Notes: generated by a model from the letters alone, not told the origin. DNA of 64,000 nucleotides from Astragalus membranaceus (GCA_039519185.1 CM076847.1:77339747-77403746), one strand, 5' to 3'; positions 34,001 to 44,690 are shown, counted from the stretch's first letter. Made by a program: numbers and translations.

Positions 34001-34144
34001 AGTCAAAACTCTGGTGGTTCCATCTGTGAGTTTCAACCTAATTGATCCAATTCCCACAACCTTACAAGGTGCATTATTTCCCATCCTGACTTTTCCACCA
34101 TTGAAGAGTTTGTAATCGAAGAACCATTCACCATTTGGACACAT
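31073..34144 (-). pseudogene. Copia pol: integrase, RT, RNase H; in-frame stop and RNase H deletion
   Basis: Protease-end sequence starts at 34144. A TGA at 33889-33887 interrupts in frame, after which 935 codons run open to 31073. Domains: pre-integrase HHRLAHMSDKGL with CEHCIFGKQTK; integrase (HSDLWGPSRTPTHGG, FIDDFSRKVWIYLL, RTDNGLEF, HTPQQNGLAERMNRT); RT (KARLVAQGFTQREGIDY, QMDVKTAFLHG, LLLYVDDMLIAC at ~32010); RNase H with GDRDNRRSLTGYVF, TTEAEYI and CDNQSAIHL. The segment before GDRDNRR, which in relatives holds the first catalytic aspartate, is missing, as if about 8 codons were deleted in frame. RNase H should be dead. Confidence 0.88.
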
Positions 34145-35105
34145 GGTATGAGCACCCAGAGTCCATTATCCAATCTGAATCCTCATGACCTTCAGTGACC
34201 ATCAATACCTCATCAACCTCACATTCTTCTTTGCACATGTGAGTTGACTGATCAGAGTCAATTAACCACTCCAAGGTGTCCTTTCCATCAGCAACCACAA
34301 GAACTTCTGCACTCTCATATCCATCTGATGCAATGGATGCATCACCATGACCTTCACCATTCTGATTTTTACCTTTCTTTCTATCAGGGCAATTCTTTTT
34401 ATAATGTCCCTCCTTGTGACAATAATAGCATTTAAACTTTCCTTTAGATTTTGATCTTGCATTGTTCTTGCCCTTTTGATCCCTTTTCTCACTTCTTCCT
34501 CTCACATACAATGTTTCTCCGGAGTCACTATCTCTGATTTCACTTTTCTTGGATAATTCTTTAGACATCAATGCATTTTGAACATCTTCAAGGGACAAAG
34601 ATTCCCTTCCATAGAGCAAGGTATCAGCAAGACTGTCATAACTATTGTTTAATGACTTAATCAATAGCAATGCTTGGTCTTCATCATCCACCTTAATCTC
34701 TATGTTTTCTAAATCAAGAATTATCCTATTAAATTCATCCAAGTGGTCTTGAATAGACGTACCTGAACCCATTCTGAATGTGTAGAGCCTTTGTTTGAGA
34801 TAGAGACGATTTGCTAGGGTCTTGGTCATGTATAGACTCTCTAACTTCAACCACAAAGCTGCTGCAGATTTTTCCTTTGTCACTTCTTGTAGCACTTTGT
34901 CACTGAGAGAGAGTATGATGGTGCTATGAGCCTTCCTCAAAATATCCTTCCTTTCTTTGTCTGTCAGAGTGTCTGGTAGTTTGTTCTCACCGTCGAGCGC
35001 TTCTTCCACTCCCTGTTGAGCAAGCAACGCACGAATCTTCATCCTCCATAACCCGAAATCATTTTTCCCATCGAATTTCTCGATATCAAACTTCGGATTC
35101 ACCAT
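34128..35105 (-). pseudogene. Copia gag and protease start, frameshifted into pol
   Basis: Gag from ATG 35105-35103 (MVNPKFDIEKFDGKNDFGLW), 33 bases inside the right LTR border; the open frame extends upstream into LTR but this start fits the family. Then LAQQGVEEAL, SLYMTKTLANRLYLKQRLY, FNRIILDLENI and zinc knuckle CYYCHKEGHYKKNC. The protease box reads WIMDSGCSYHV. A partly duplicated variant just before it (WLIDSDQSTHM) lacks the Gly. At about 34140 the frame shifts by one relative to the rest of pol. Confidence 0.85.
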
Positions 35106-35137
35106 TTCTTCTTTTCCAGAATAGCCCTTGATACCAA

Positions 35138-35614
35138 TTGTTAATCTGATACCCAAGGATCCACTGGATTCAAGAAGAAAAATGAGATGAAAAACGAAAA
35201 CAACACACCAAGATTGTTTACCCAGTTCAGCCAATTTGGCTTACATCTGGGGGACTTGCAAAGCAAGATCCAATTTTATTGAGTATAGTGAAGAATCTGA
35301 TTACAGATACAGCCACAAACGATTACAATTGAAAAAACCCCAATTGAGCTCCACCTAGAACTAGAAGAACCCTAGTTCTTGATTTCTCAAATTGATTCTC
35401 AATTCGCTCTCTGTGACTGTTCTCTCTAAGATACAGACTCGATGACATCTTATATATACAAGGAGGGAACGAAACAGAATAAGAGAAGCCTCAACAAATT
35501 CTCTAACTGAAAATCAGAATCCAAACCGAAGCCTTCGAGCCAGCCTTTCAGCAACTCACTGAAACATTATTCAAAGGGCAAAATGGACAATTCCAAATAT
35601 GCCACATAATCAAT
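35138..35614 (-). repeat. 5' LTR of copia 30530-35614
   Basis: 477 bp, with TATATATA near 35452-35459 as a TATA candidate on the minus strand. Confidence 0.88.
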
Positions 35615-36360
35615 ACTAAAAAAGATTGAGAAAGGGTCCGAAAAAATGCTTTTGAGAACCACATTCTTATAAAATAAGAAAACAAAGATTCAAAAAAAAC
35701 GTTTAAAAAAGTATATAAAGACGAGTTTCAAAAGTTAGTTCTCAAAAACCTACTTTCAAAATAGTTTAAAACAATAAATTTTCTAAATAAGAAAAGATTT
35801 AGAAAGGGTCGACAAAACAGTTTTCGAACACAAAAGTTTTTTACAGAAGATACAAATGCAACATTTCAAAAGAAAATTGAAATTGAAATGAGTATCTAAA
35901 AACCAATTTCAAAAAAGTGGTGTATAAGGTTGGGTTTAAAAATTGGTTTCCCAAAAACTAGTTTTGATCAAGAGTTTGAAAAGGTGAAATTTTTTTAATG
36001 AGAAAAGATTTAGAAGGGATCTACAAACAAAAGTTTTTTGAGAACAGAAGTTTTTAAAAGAACATATAAAACATTGGTTCAAAAACAAACTGAATATAAA
36101 AACTAGTTTCAAAAGATGGTTCAATAAACCTAATCTAGATAAATGGTTTGAAAAAGCAAAACTTTATGAACTAAAAAACATATAAAGGGTCTAAAAAAGG
36201 TTATTTCAACACAAAATTTCTAACATAAAATATCAAAAAAAAATTCAAAAACAAGTCTAACTGAAATAGAAAAAACAAGTTCCAAAAATTACTCTCAAAA
36301 ATCTAGTTTTTATTAAGAGTTTGGAAAAAGTGAAATTTTCTAAATGAGAAATAATCAAGC
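35615..36360. repeat. AT-rich degenerate repeat tract
   Basis: The landmark AAAAGATTTAGAAAGGGTC-like phrase recurs at about 35617, 35786, 36004 and 36172, spacings of about 170-220 bases. No coding potential. Confidence 0.7.
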
Positions 36361-36421
36361 AGATCAAGCTACTTCCACCGGGGCTCTAGCTCCAAGGATA
36401 GTGATTCAAAGAAATACTTAC

Positions 36422-36573
36422 AATGCATATTTGAGAGTATCTTCAATAAACTTATCAACAGATAACTACTAGTCAGATCATTCTTTAGTGAACTTCCAAT
36501 AGGAACAGCTTACTATGACTTGTCAAGCGTCTTCAACAGGTTCTCTATCCTTCATCAAACTCTATTGTGAAAC
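36422..36573 (-). pseudogene. SPL: SPL exon 3 (end of SBP domain and following segment), unit 1
   Basis: The minus strand has acceptor CAATAG at 36574-36579 and donor GTAAG at 36417-36421. Between them the reading FDEG*RTC*RRL follows the SBP-box C-terminal basic segment, with two stop codons where Lys and Arg are expected. A shift then leads to GSSLKNDLTSSYLLISLLK ILSNMH, the conserved stretch after the SBP domain in SPL1/SPL12-type proteins. In intact genes this part binds DNA and carries the nuclear signal. Here it cannot be translated. Confidence 0.82.
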
Positions 36574-36845
36574 CTATTGATGGAGTAAAGAATGTCATCA
36601 AACAGAGTTGTCTATTCTAAATGCTTTCACAAAAGTAAACAACAAATTATTACAAGGGGTGCTAAAAGAAATAAATGATTATATTCGGAAAGATTCAGAT
36701 ATAGTATACAATTTTCAGATGTTAACTTTTGGCATTGTAATCAAAAGCAACAGAATTTATTTCCATAAACACATAAAAACATGTCAAACAGTTATCCAAC
36801 TGATCAACCAAAGCAAAAATAGAAAGTAATCAAGGGGAAAATTAC

Positions 36846-37249
36846 CTACTACATTGCTGATAGAACCTCTGCATTTCATTTCCCACAAGTGCCCTACTGG
36901 CCTTAAACAACTGCATTTCATTTCCTTCAGATTTGCACCACAGTCCTCCTCCTGACAAAGAGCTCGATCTGACATACTTCATCCTACTATTGGTTTTTTG
37001 TCATTCATACCATCCCAGCTTGCATGCTCCCTTTCCACCACTGGAGAGGCAATCCCAGCAAGCTTTAAGCTAAGGATACCCGCTTCCTCATTCAAACCAT
37101 CATCCTCCAGCACACCAACTCCCGTTTTGGAGAAGCACTCCCAATCATTCCAATTCCATTCCAAAGACCTCTTCTCCATACCCCTCAAATCAGAGGAAGC
37201 ACCCACGTCATAAAAATGATAAGCTTCAGCATCGAAATTTAGCCTCCAT
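36846..37249 (-). pseudogene. SPL: SPL exon 1 and SBP zinc-finger exon with internal deletion, unit 1
   Basis: ATG 37249-37247 begins MEAKF. A one-base shift then gives AEAYHFYDVGASSDLRGMEK, SLEWNWNDW, VLEDDGLNEEAGILSLKLAG and ASWDGMNDKKP, the N-terminal signature of SPL1/SPL12-like transcription factors. The SBP part keeps ALCQEEDCGANL and, in another frame, KASRALVGNEMQRFYQQCSR, ending at a donor GTAATT (36845). About 13 residues between them, holding first-finger zinc ligands, are missing. Much of the acidic linker is also shortened. Expression as a transcription factor is not possible. Confidence 0.85.
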
Positions 37250-37289
37250 GATCGCAAGCCAAAACTCTTCAACACAAATTACTACCCCT

Positions 37290-37812
37290 GAATTAAGTTA
37301 AAGTTCGAAATTAGCATCTTGAATGACAATCAAATTAGCCTCAGAATTCATCCCCAACAGTTGAGAAAGAGCACGCCCACCCAACCATGGCTCCAATTAA
37401 GGCAACCTACACGGCTAATTAGGGGCAAAAAATCACCAACCATTCCAAATATCCCAAGTCAACTACTGTAACAGAAACCATGCTCAGCTCAGAGTACAGA
37501 GAAACAAACTCTTCCTTCCTATTTTAATAAAATATTATATTAAAAAAATACGGGAAAAAAATTAAAAAAAGAAAAACGAGAGATGGAGACTAAAATTATG
37601 ATACCTGTCATGATCCATTTCCCTTCTCCCAATGTTGCTATCCTGAAAATTAGTTTTTAACAGAAGACAAAAAAATAAAGTTTTAAAAAATAAATAGGAA
37701 TAACTGAAAATTAGTTCAAAAATAAGTGCACAAAAATCTAGTTTCGATAAATGGTTTCAAAAAGTAAAATTTTATAAACTAAAAAGACTTAGAAAGTATC
37801 TAAAAAAAATTC
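37290..37812. other. Array spacer: Arg/Asp-rich exon end and AT-rich repeat
   Basis: 37290-37560 is non-coding spacer repeated in other units (CAGAGTACAGAGAAACAAAC). At about 37605-37640 the minus strand reads ..GGATCATGACAG before GTATCATAATTTT, the end of the Arg/Asp-rich exon. 37655-37812 is AT-rich repeat. Confidence 0.5.
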
Positions 37813-37829
37813 TGAGTTAAGAATGCATA

Positions 37830-38280
37830 TTTGTCTGATCATCCTTTACTGAATTTCCATTAGGAAAAGCTTATCATGACCTGCCAAGCGTCCTCGATAG
37901 GTCCTCTTTGCTTCCTCAAACTCTTGAAATATGAGAAACCTATTGAAGGAGTAAAGAATCTCATGAAATAGAGTTGTCCACTCTGAATGCTTGCATAAAA
38001 GTTACTAACAAATTATTACACAGGGGAATGCTAAAATAAATAAAATAATTATATTTAGTCGTTATTTAGATATAGTTTACAATTTTCTGATATCTGTTAC
38101 ATTTTGGTATTTGTAATTAATAGCAGCAGCATTTATTTCCTGGAACACGTGAAAACATGTCCAACTGATCAACCAAAACAAAAATAGAAAGCAATTAAGA
38201 ATGGGAAAATTACCTACCAAATTGCTAACAAAACCTCTGAATATCATTTTCCCACAAGTGCCCTTCACAATCAATTAGCC
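37830..38280 (-). pseudogene. SPL: SPL exon 3 (partial) and SBP exon end, unit 2
   Basis: 37830-37960 retains most of exon 3 in decayed form, lacking its donor end. 38213-38280 retains the 3' end of the SBP exon (minus strand CTTGTGGGAAAATGATATTC, then TTTGTTAGCAATTTGGTAGG, donor GTAATT) with several changes. The upstream N-terminal part is absent. Confidence 0.65.
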
Positions 38281-38559
38281 TTTCTAATTCTGGACTCCTG
38301 CCCTTCACAGTCAATTAGCCTCAGTACATCCCCTACAGTCCAGAAAGAGCACGGGTAACCCACATAGGAAATAAGAAGCAACAAATCACCAACCATTCCA
38401 TACTTCCCAAGTCACACCCCCTGTAACAGAAACCTATATCAGTTCAGAGTACAGAGAAACTAAATCTTCCTTACTATGTCAAAAAAAAGTATTAAAAATC
38501 ACTGGAGAAAAAATTAAAAAGGAAAAAAGGAAGGAGACTAAAATTATGATACCTGTCGT

Positions 38560-38715
38560 GGTGATGCTGATCCCAAGAGTATAGTTTCTCAAAGGGAAGA
38601 GATCTTTAATACGACACAAACGGTAAGAATAAGGAAGGTGCCAACAAAAATTCCTATCACCACACCCACATGTATTTTTATTTTGCCCAGTTCTTACACT
38701 TCGTTTCATACCATT
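38560..38715 (-). pseudogene. Unassigned exon-like segment (ends in DQHHHDR)
   Basis: Minus-strand open stretch 38709-38560. One frame gives KLYSWDQHHHDR just before the donor GTATCAT, resembling the ends of the Arg/Asp-rich exons. Another frame gives the hydrophobic VGVVIGIFVGTFLILTVCVV, which looks like a membrane span. I cannot say which is the original frame, and the segment may join two sources. A second copy lies at 43658-43807. Confidence 0.4.
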
Positions 38716-38738
38716 TAGCGGTACTGTTTATCAAATTG

Positions 38739-38840
38739 TGGTGGCAAATTCACCAGGCTCTTGGCTCAAAAGTCTTGTCTGTTGTCTCATCCATCTAAGC
38801 TTCAATGTCATAACATCAAAGCCATCTAGCAAAACTAGTC
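38739..38840 (-). pseudogene. ABCB: ABCB-type transporter exon d (after Walker A), copy A
   Basis: After acceptor ATTACAG-like ATCACAG (38841-38847) the minus strand reads LVLLDGFDVMTLKLRWMRQQ, then LLSQEPGEFATTI, matching the Q-loop region that follows Walker A in plant ABCB (P-glycoprotein/MDR) transporters. It then hits a stop and loses similarity at about 38739, so the signature motif and Walker B are absent. Confidence 0.85.
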
Positions 38841-38968
38841 CTGTGATTACACAAACCACATTGGTTTAACTTTTTTACCCATCACAAACTCTTAATAATA
38901 AACAAGTTAAACTGAATACAATAAATCTTATTTTTTAAGGACATCTCATGAATGAGTTCATTGCATAC

Positions 38969-39286
38969 CAAAAGAAGGATCATAGAATCTCTCAATGGGG
39001 GACAAAACTGTACTCTTTCCCGAGCCGCTACTACCCACCAAAGCAATGGTATTTCCAGCAGGCACATTCAAGGAGGGTTTGTAAAGGATCAGAACCTCAT
39101 ACCTTGATGGGTATGAAAAGTTTAAGTTTTCCAGCTCCACTAGTCCTGTTATAGGCTCTTAACTCCAAACCAGATTCACCCCTTTTGTGTATACTTGAAT
39201 TGTGACCAACAACATGGAAGTTTTCTGCAACAGCAACTCTTGCCTTTGTAAACGCAACCATGATTCGTGCAGACTGGCCATAAGCC
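38969..39286 (-). pseudogene. ABCB: ABCB-type transporter exon c (Walker A), copy A
   Basis: The exon is bounded by acceptor CTCCGCAG (39287-39294) and donor GTATGC (38963-38968). First frame: AYGQSARIMVAFTKARVAVA, FHVVGHNSSIHKRGESGLEL. After a small indel near 39150 the second frame gives VELENLNFSYPSRYEVLI-like sequence, VPAGNTIALVGSSGSGKSTV (Walker A intact; the usual Lys before TIALVG is Asn) and ERFYDPSFG. In an intact transporter this part binds ATP. Introns are retained on both sides, so this is a DNA-level copy. Confidence 0.88.
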
Positions 39287-39587
39287 CTGCGGAGAATGAA
39301 ATTCTTACTAGTTGAGATTAAACAAGTAAAGACACAAACTAACAGACCTATTTGGTCCAAAAGGTCAATTATTTCCGAAAAATTTAAAATGTCAATCAAA
39401 TTAGTTTTTGAGGAGGATTAAAATGTCCCTAAAAAGGACTAGTTTAATCAACATTTGTGGACCAAACTTATACATTTCCTTTATACACTCTTCGTGTTTT
39501 TTCCCATTCACTAGTTTGGACTTTGTTCTTTAATATGATAAACAAGGTTTGCTAAAACGAGAAAAATTAAGAAAATAAAATGCTTAC

Positions 39588-39885
39588 AATCCACCTACAT
39601 GGTGTCCATAGAATGTCCTCCACTGGTGTGGTGGTTAATAACCAGATCGCCATCATACCATAGCTAGATTGCAGTACAGTTTTTAGCATAAAGGATAAGT
39701 CCAAGTGAGAAGAGTGTCTGCCACCACATAGATAGAAAGCAACGCAAAGCAACACCCTAAGGAACAAGCTTCCCTTTCCCTGCATTCCCACCCAGCCAAC
39801 AATAGCATCCCTGCAGAATCCTCCACATCCAACTGTACCCTCTTTCATAGATCTTTCCCTCGGGTAAGGTACTCGTTCATAGATA
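39588..39885 (-). pseudogene. ABCB: ABCB-type exon a remnant and unassigned leader, copy A
   Basis: 39588-39660 reads WYDGDLVINHHTSGGHSMDT on the minus strand, like the WYGGxLV..NGG segment preceding the LGQS exon of ABCB proteins, then donor GTAAGC (39582-39587). 39660-39885 is an open but unassigned leader shared with 30180 and 47060. Intron 39287-39587 carries a segment repeated in the other copies. Confidence 0.55.
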
Positions 39886-40868
39886 AATCATTTGAAAAAG
39901 TAATACAAAAGATTCAGAAAGATTAATAAAGAATATAAAAAAAAGATATAATAAATTTTTGAGAACAAAAGCTCTTAACATAAAAAAGATTCAGAAAGGA
40001 TCTAAAAACAAAGTTTTTGAGAACAAAAGTTTTTAACATAAAATCTCGAAAACAAAGTGAGAAGAATATATAATAATAAGCTTCAAAAATCAGTTCTAAA
40101 AAGGAAAAAACTTAGATACACCCTAGGTACTGGTGGTGTTGTACTTTAAAGAAAAAGTAGGAAAGTTGCCACTAACCACCGGGCAGTTGTATTGTTACAA
40201 ATGTAATTTTATTGTTTTTTAAAAAAAGGGGGTTTGGTACTGTAACAAAGTATTGCTCTTCTAAAACACCTAGCTTAGAAAAATGGTTTGAAAAAATATA
40301 ATTTTATAAACAAAAAAGATTTAGAAAGTATCTAAAACAAGCTTTTGAGAACAAAACTTTTTAACATAAGATATAAAAACAAAGTTTGAAACACAAAAAT
40401 TTAAGAAACTGTATAAAAACAAACTTCCAAAATCGGTTCCCAAAAACTTAGGCTAGATAAAATGTTTGAAAGAGTACATTTTTATACACTAAAAAAGATT
40501 GAGAAAGGGTCTGAAAAATAGGTTTTTGAGAACCACGTTATTATAAAATAGGAAAACAAAGTATCAAAAAAAAGTTTAAAAAATTATATAAAGACCAATT
40601 CCAAAAATTAGTTCTCAAAAACCTACTTGTAACACATTTTAAAAACATTAAATTTTCTTAATAAAAAAAGAATTAGAAAGGATCTACAAAAAAGTTTTCG
40701 AGAACAGAAGTTCTTAATAGAAGAAACAGAGCCAGTTTCAAAAGATGGTTCAATAAACCTAGTCTAGAAAAATTGTTTGAAAAAGTAAAACTTTATAAAC
40801 TAAATGATTTAGAAAGGGTCTAAAAAAAAACAAGTTCCAAAAATGATTCTAAGAAATGTGATACAAAG
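39886..40868. repeat. AT-rich degenerate repeat tract
   Basis: Landmark AAAAGATTNAGAAAGGNTCTA at about 39993, 40317, 40494, 40665 and 40806. No ORF. 40120-40260 departs from the repeat (GTACTGGTGGTGTTGTAC) without a recognised identity. Confidence 0.65.
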
Positions 40869-40878
40869 AAATACTTAC

Positions 40879-41035
40879 AATGCATATGTGAGAGTATCTT
40901 CAATAAACTTATCAACAGATAACTACTAGTCCGATCATCCTTTAGTGAACTTCCATTAGGAACAGCTTACTATGACCTGTCAAGCGTCTTCGACAGGTTC
41001 TCTTTCCTTCATCAAACTCTTGAAGAATGTGAAAC
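40879..41035 (-). pseudogene. SPL: SPL exon 3, unit 3
   Basis: Same exon as 36422-36573, with acceptor CAATAG (41036-41041) and donor GTAAG (40874-40878). The GSSLKDDR-like and YLLISLLKILSH-like parts are readable. The basic SBP part again has stops. Confidence 0.78.
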
Positions 41036-41318
41036 CTATTGATGGAGTAAACAATGTCATCAAATAGAGCTATCTAATCTAAATGCTTGCACAAAAGTAA
41101 ATAACGAATTATAACACAAGGGAGTGCTAAAATAAAAAATAATTATATTCGGCAGGATTCAGATATAGTTTACAATTTCTAGATATCTGTTACATTATGC
41201 TATTGTAATTAAGAGCAACAACATTTATTTCCTTAAACACATACGAAAGCATGTGAAACAATTATCCAACTGATCAACCAAAGCAAAAATAGAACGCAAT
41301 CAAGACGGGGGAAATTAC

Positions 41319-41880
41319 CTACTACATTCCTGACAGAACCTCTGCATCTCATTTCCCACAAGTGTCGTACTGGCCTTTGACGTCTGCATTTCATTTCCCT
41401 CAGATCTGCACCATAGTCTCCCACCTGACCTGACAAACAGCTTGATTTGACGTACTACAACCTACTCTTGGTTTTTTCCCATTCATACAATCCCAGCTTT
41501 CAATATCCCTTTCCACAACTGGAGAAGCATTCCCAGCAAGCTTTAAGCTAAGGATGCTTGCTTCCTCATTCAAACCATCATCCTCCAGCACAATAACTCT
41601 CCTTTTCCTCTCTTCTTCCTTGTTCCACTTAGGATTCTCCCAGCACAATAACAGGAAGAAGAGCTGTTAGTTAGAGGAAACACCAGCCACTGGATCCCAT
41701 ACCTAAGAGGAAAAAACTGTTTTACCACTCCCACACCATCTTCCTGCCCTCGCGCGGCTAGCTATGACCAAACCACCATCACATCCCCGATCATTCAAAT
41801 TCCATTCCAAAGACCTCTTATCCATAACCCTCAAATCAGAGGAAGCACCCACACCATAAAAATGATAAGCTTCAGCACAA
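41319..41880 (-). pseudogene. SPL: SPL exon 1 plus SBP exon, unit 3 (longest copy)
   Basis: The fullest N-terminal copy, but its first codons are gone near 41880. The GASSDLRG and KRSLEWNLND-like parts are followed by a Gly/Ser-rich linker and, in open frame 41648-41400, RKRRVIVLEDDGLNEEASIL, SLKLAGNASPVVE, WDCMNGKKPR and NQAVCQV. A shift leads to GADLREMKC and, in another frame, the LVGNEMQRFCQQC end with donor GTAATT (41313-41318). It has the same ~13-residue loss in the first zinc finger as unit 1, so the loss predates duplication. Confidence 0.82.
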
Positions 41881-42029
41881 ATGACTACCCCTAAATTAAA
41901 TTAAATTACAAAATTAGTAGCATGAATCACAGTCAATTAGCCTCAGCTCATCCCCAACAGACGAGAAAGAGCACACGCACGCAACCATGGTTCCAATTAA
42001 GGGAAAAAAAGATTCATCCAAGCTTGCAG

Positions 42030-42167
42030 TCTCCATTTCCACCACTGGAGAAGAACTCCGAATCCTTCCAATTCCATTCCAAAGACCTCTTCTTCATACC
42101 CCTCAAATCAGAGGAAACACCCACGCCATAAAAATGATAAGCTTCAGCACCGAAATTTAGCCTCCAT
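42030..42167 (-). pseudogene. SPL: SPL exon 1 start fragment, unit 4
   Basis: ATG 42167-42165 (MEAKF), then AEAYHFYGVGVSSDLRGMKK and SLEWNWKDSEFFSSGG-like sequence. It joins array spacer at about 42030. 41885-42030 is a second spacer copy. Confidence 0.7.
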
Positions 42168-42379
42168 GATCGCAACCCAAAACTCCTCAACACAAATTAC
42201 TACCCCTAAATTAAGTTAAAGTTCGAAATTAGCAGCTTGAAAGACAATGAATTAGCCTCAGAATTCATCCCCAACAGTTGAGAAAGAGCACGCGCACCCA
42301 ACCATGGTTCCAATTAAGGGCAACCTACACAGCTAATTAGAGGCAACAAATCACCGACCATTCCAAATTTCCCAAGTCA

Positions 42380-42935
42380 ACTACTGTAACAGAAACCAAG
42401 CTCGGCTCAGAGTACAGAGAAACAAACTCTTCCTTCCTATTTTAATAAAAAACATGGGGAAAAAATTAAAAAAAGAAAAACGAGAGATGGAGACTAAAAT
42501 TATGATACCTTTCATGGTCCATTTCCTTCCTCCCAATGTCGCTATCCTGGTGGTTCTCCAAAATTGGTTCTCAAAAGCCAAGTCTAGATAAATGGTTTGA
42601 AAGAGTAAAATTCTATAAACTACAAAGATTTTAGAAAGGGCATGAAAAAAGCTTTTGAGAATAACATTTTTACATAAGATAGAAAATTAATGTTTCAAAA
42701 AAGAAAGAAAACAATTTCCAAAAATTGGTTCTCAAAAACCTAGTTTTGAAACAGAGATTGAAAAGTAAAACTTTCTAAGAGAAAAAATGATACAAACAAA
42801 GTTTTTGAGAACAGTTTTCAACAGAAGACAAAAAAATAAAGTTTTAAAAAATAATTAGGAGTAACCGAAAAGAAGTTCAAAAATTTAGTTTCGAAAAATG
42901 GTTTCAAAAAGTAAAATTTTATAAACTAAAAAAAA
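42380..42935. other. Array spacer, Arg/Asp-rich exon end, AT-rich repeat
   Basis: 42505-42550 is an exon end (ATGGACCATGAAAG before GTATCAT). 42555-42935 is AT-rich repeat. The remainder is spacer without coding signal. Confidence 0.5.
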
Positions 42936-42954
42936 TTCTGAGTTAAAAATGCAT

Positions 42955-43415
42955 ATTTGTCTGATGATCTTTTACTGAGTTTCCATTAGGAAAAGCTTAT
43001 TATGACATGCTAAGCGTCTTTGATAGGTTCTCTTTCCTTCCTCAAACTCTTGAAAACTGTGAAACCTATTGAAGGAGTAAAGAATGTCATGAAATAGAGT
43101 TGTCCACTCTAAATGCTTGCATAAAAGTTAATAACAAATTATTACACAGGGGAATGCTAAAATAAATAAAATAATTATATTTAGTCGTTATTTAGATATA
43201 GTTTACAATTTTCTGATATCTGATACATTTGGTATTTGTAATTAATAGCAGCAGCATTTATTTCCTTGAACACGTGAAAACATGTCAAACAATTATCCAA
43301 TTGATCAACCAAAACAAAAATAGAAAGCAATTAAGAATGGGAAAATTACCTACCAAATTCCTGACACTGACAGAACCTCTGAATTTCATTTTCCAACAAG
43401 TGCCCTTTCCAGGGT
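42955..43415 (-). pseudogene. SPL: SPL exon 3 (partial) and SBP exon end, unit 4
   Basis: 42955-43070 matches exon 3 without its donor end. 43347-43415 matches the SBP exon end (GTTCTGTCAGTGTCAGGAAT region, donor GTAATT), with a small tandem insert TGACACTGACA. A junction to spacer follows at 43405. Confidence 0.65.
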
Positions 43416-43657
43416 GGGCAGGCTCACATAGCAACCAGGGTTCCAATTAAGAGCAACTCACATAGCAAATAAGAAGCAACAAATCACCAACCATTCCACA
43501 CTTCCCAAGTCACACCCCCTGTAACAAATATCAATATCAGCTCAGAGTACAGAGAAACTAAATCTTCCTTACTATGTTAAAAGAAAGTATTAAAAAACAC
43601 AGGAGAGAAAATTAAAAAGTAAAAAAGGATGGAGACTAAAATTATGATACCTGTCAT

Positions 43658-43810
43658 GGTGATGCTGATCCCAAGAGTATAGTTTCTCAAAGGGAAAAGA
43701 TCTTTAGTACGACACGAACAGTAAGAATAAGGAAGGTGCCAAAAAAAATTCCTATCACCACACCCACTTGTATTTTTATTTTGCCCAGTTCTCACACTTC
43801 GTTTCATACC
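43658..43810 (-). pseudogene. Unassigned exon-like segment, second copy
   Basis: A close copy of 38560-38715 (frames KLYSWDQHHHD and GVVIGIFFGTFLILT-like). Confidence 0.4.
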
Positions 43811-43834
43811 ATTTAGCGGTACTGTTTATCAAAT

Positions 43835-44690
43835 TGTGGTGGCAAATTCACCAGGCTCTTGGCTCAAAAGTCTTGTCTGTTGTCTCATCCATCTAAGCTT
43901 CAATGTCATAACATCAAAGCCATCTAGCAAAACTAGTCTTGTGATTACACAAACCACATTGTTTTTGCTTTTTTACCCATCACAAACTCTTAATAATAAA
44001 CAAGTTAACCGGAATACAATAAATCTTATTGTTTAAGGACATCTCATGAGTTCATTGCATACCAAAAGAAGGATCATAGAATCTCTCGATGAGGGACAAA
44101 ACTGTACTCTTTCCCGAGCCGCTACTACCCACCAAAGCATGGTCTTTCCAGCAGGCACATTCAAGGAGGGTTTGTAAAAGATCAGAACCTTACCTTGATG
44201 GGTATGAAAAGTTTAAGGTTTCCAGCTCCACTAGTCCTGTTATAGTCTCTTAACTCCAAACCAGATTCACCCCTTTTGTGTATACCTGAATTGTGACCAA
44301 CAACATGGAAGTTTTCTGCAACAGCAACTCTTGCCTTTGTAAACGCAACAATGATTCGTGCAGACTGGGCATAAGCCCTGCGGAGGATGAAATTCTTAAT
44401 AATTGACACAAACTAAAAGACCTATTTGGTCCAAAAGCTCAATTATTTCCGAAAAATTTAAAATGTCAATCAAATTAGTTTCTGAGGAGGATTAAAATGT
44501 CCCTAAAAAGGACTAGTTTAATCAACATTTGTGGACCAAATTTATACTTTTCCTTTATATAACTCTTCGTGTTTTTTCTCAATCACTAGTTTGGACTTTG
44601 TTCATTAATATGATAAACAAGGTTTGCTAAAACGAGAAAAATTAAGAAAATAAAGTGCTTACAATCCACCTACATATACCATAGCTAGAT
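43835..44690 (-). pseudogene. ABCB: ABCB-type transporter exons, copy B
   Basis: Exon d at 43835-43941 (LVLLDGFDVMTLKLRW..). Exon c at 44063-44377 with acceptor TCCGCAG and donor GTATGC: AQSARIIVAFTKARVAVAEN, FHVVGHNSGIHKRGESGLEL. In another frame are the Walker A region and FYDPSFG, with a deletion in the KTxALVGS stretch near 44140. Exon a is reduced to a few tens of bases at 44665-44690. The intron segment 44400-44640 is shared with the other copies. The order and orientation match copy A. Confidence 0.82.

Larger units (their letters stand above)
30530..35614 (-). mobile_element. Ty1/copia element with both LTRs, TSD ACTAA
   Basis: LTRs at 30530-30995 (466 bp) and 35138-35614 (477 bp) differ by an 11-bp indel near the outer third and a few substitutions. 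ACTAA is repeated at 30525-30529 and 35615-35619. For that TSD to hold, the ends read TTGTTAAT and ATAATCAAT on +, extending one or two bases beyond the canonical TG..CA ends. A primer site like TGGTATCA (reverse strand, ~35130) abuts the right LTR, so the element reads leftward. It sits in AT-rich array DNA. The Gag and Pol motifs resemble the Tork/Tnt1-like branch. Confidence 0.9.

Noticed and set aside
36846..37249. Functional SPL transcription factor
   Set aside because: Frameshifts, stop codons and loss of zinc ligands in every copy. Exon 4 is separated and broken.
38969..39286. Functional ABC transporter gene
   Set aside because: Only one exon of the ATP-binding domain is complete, with a frameshift. 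No transmembrane domains, signature motif or Walker B.
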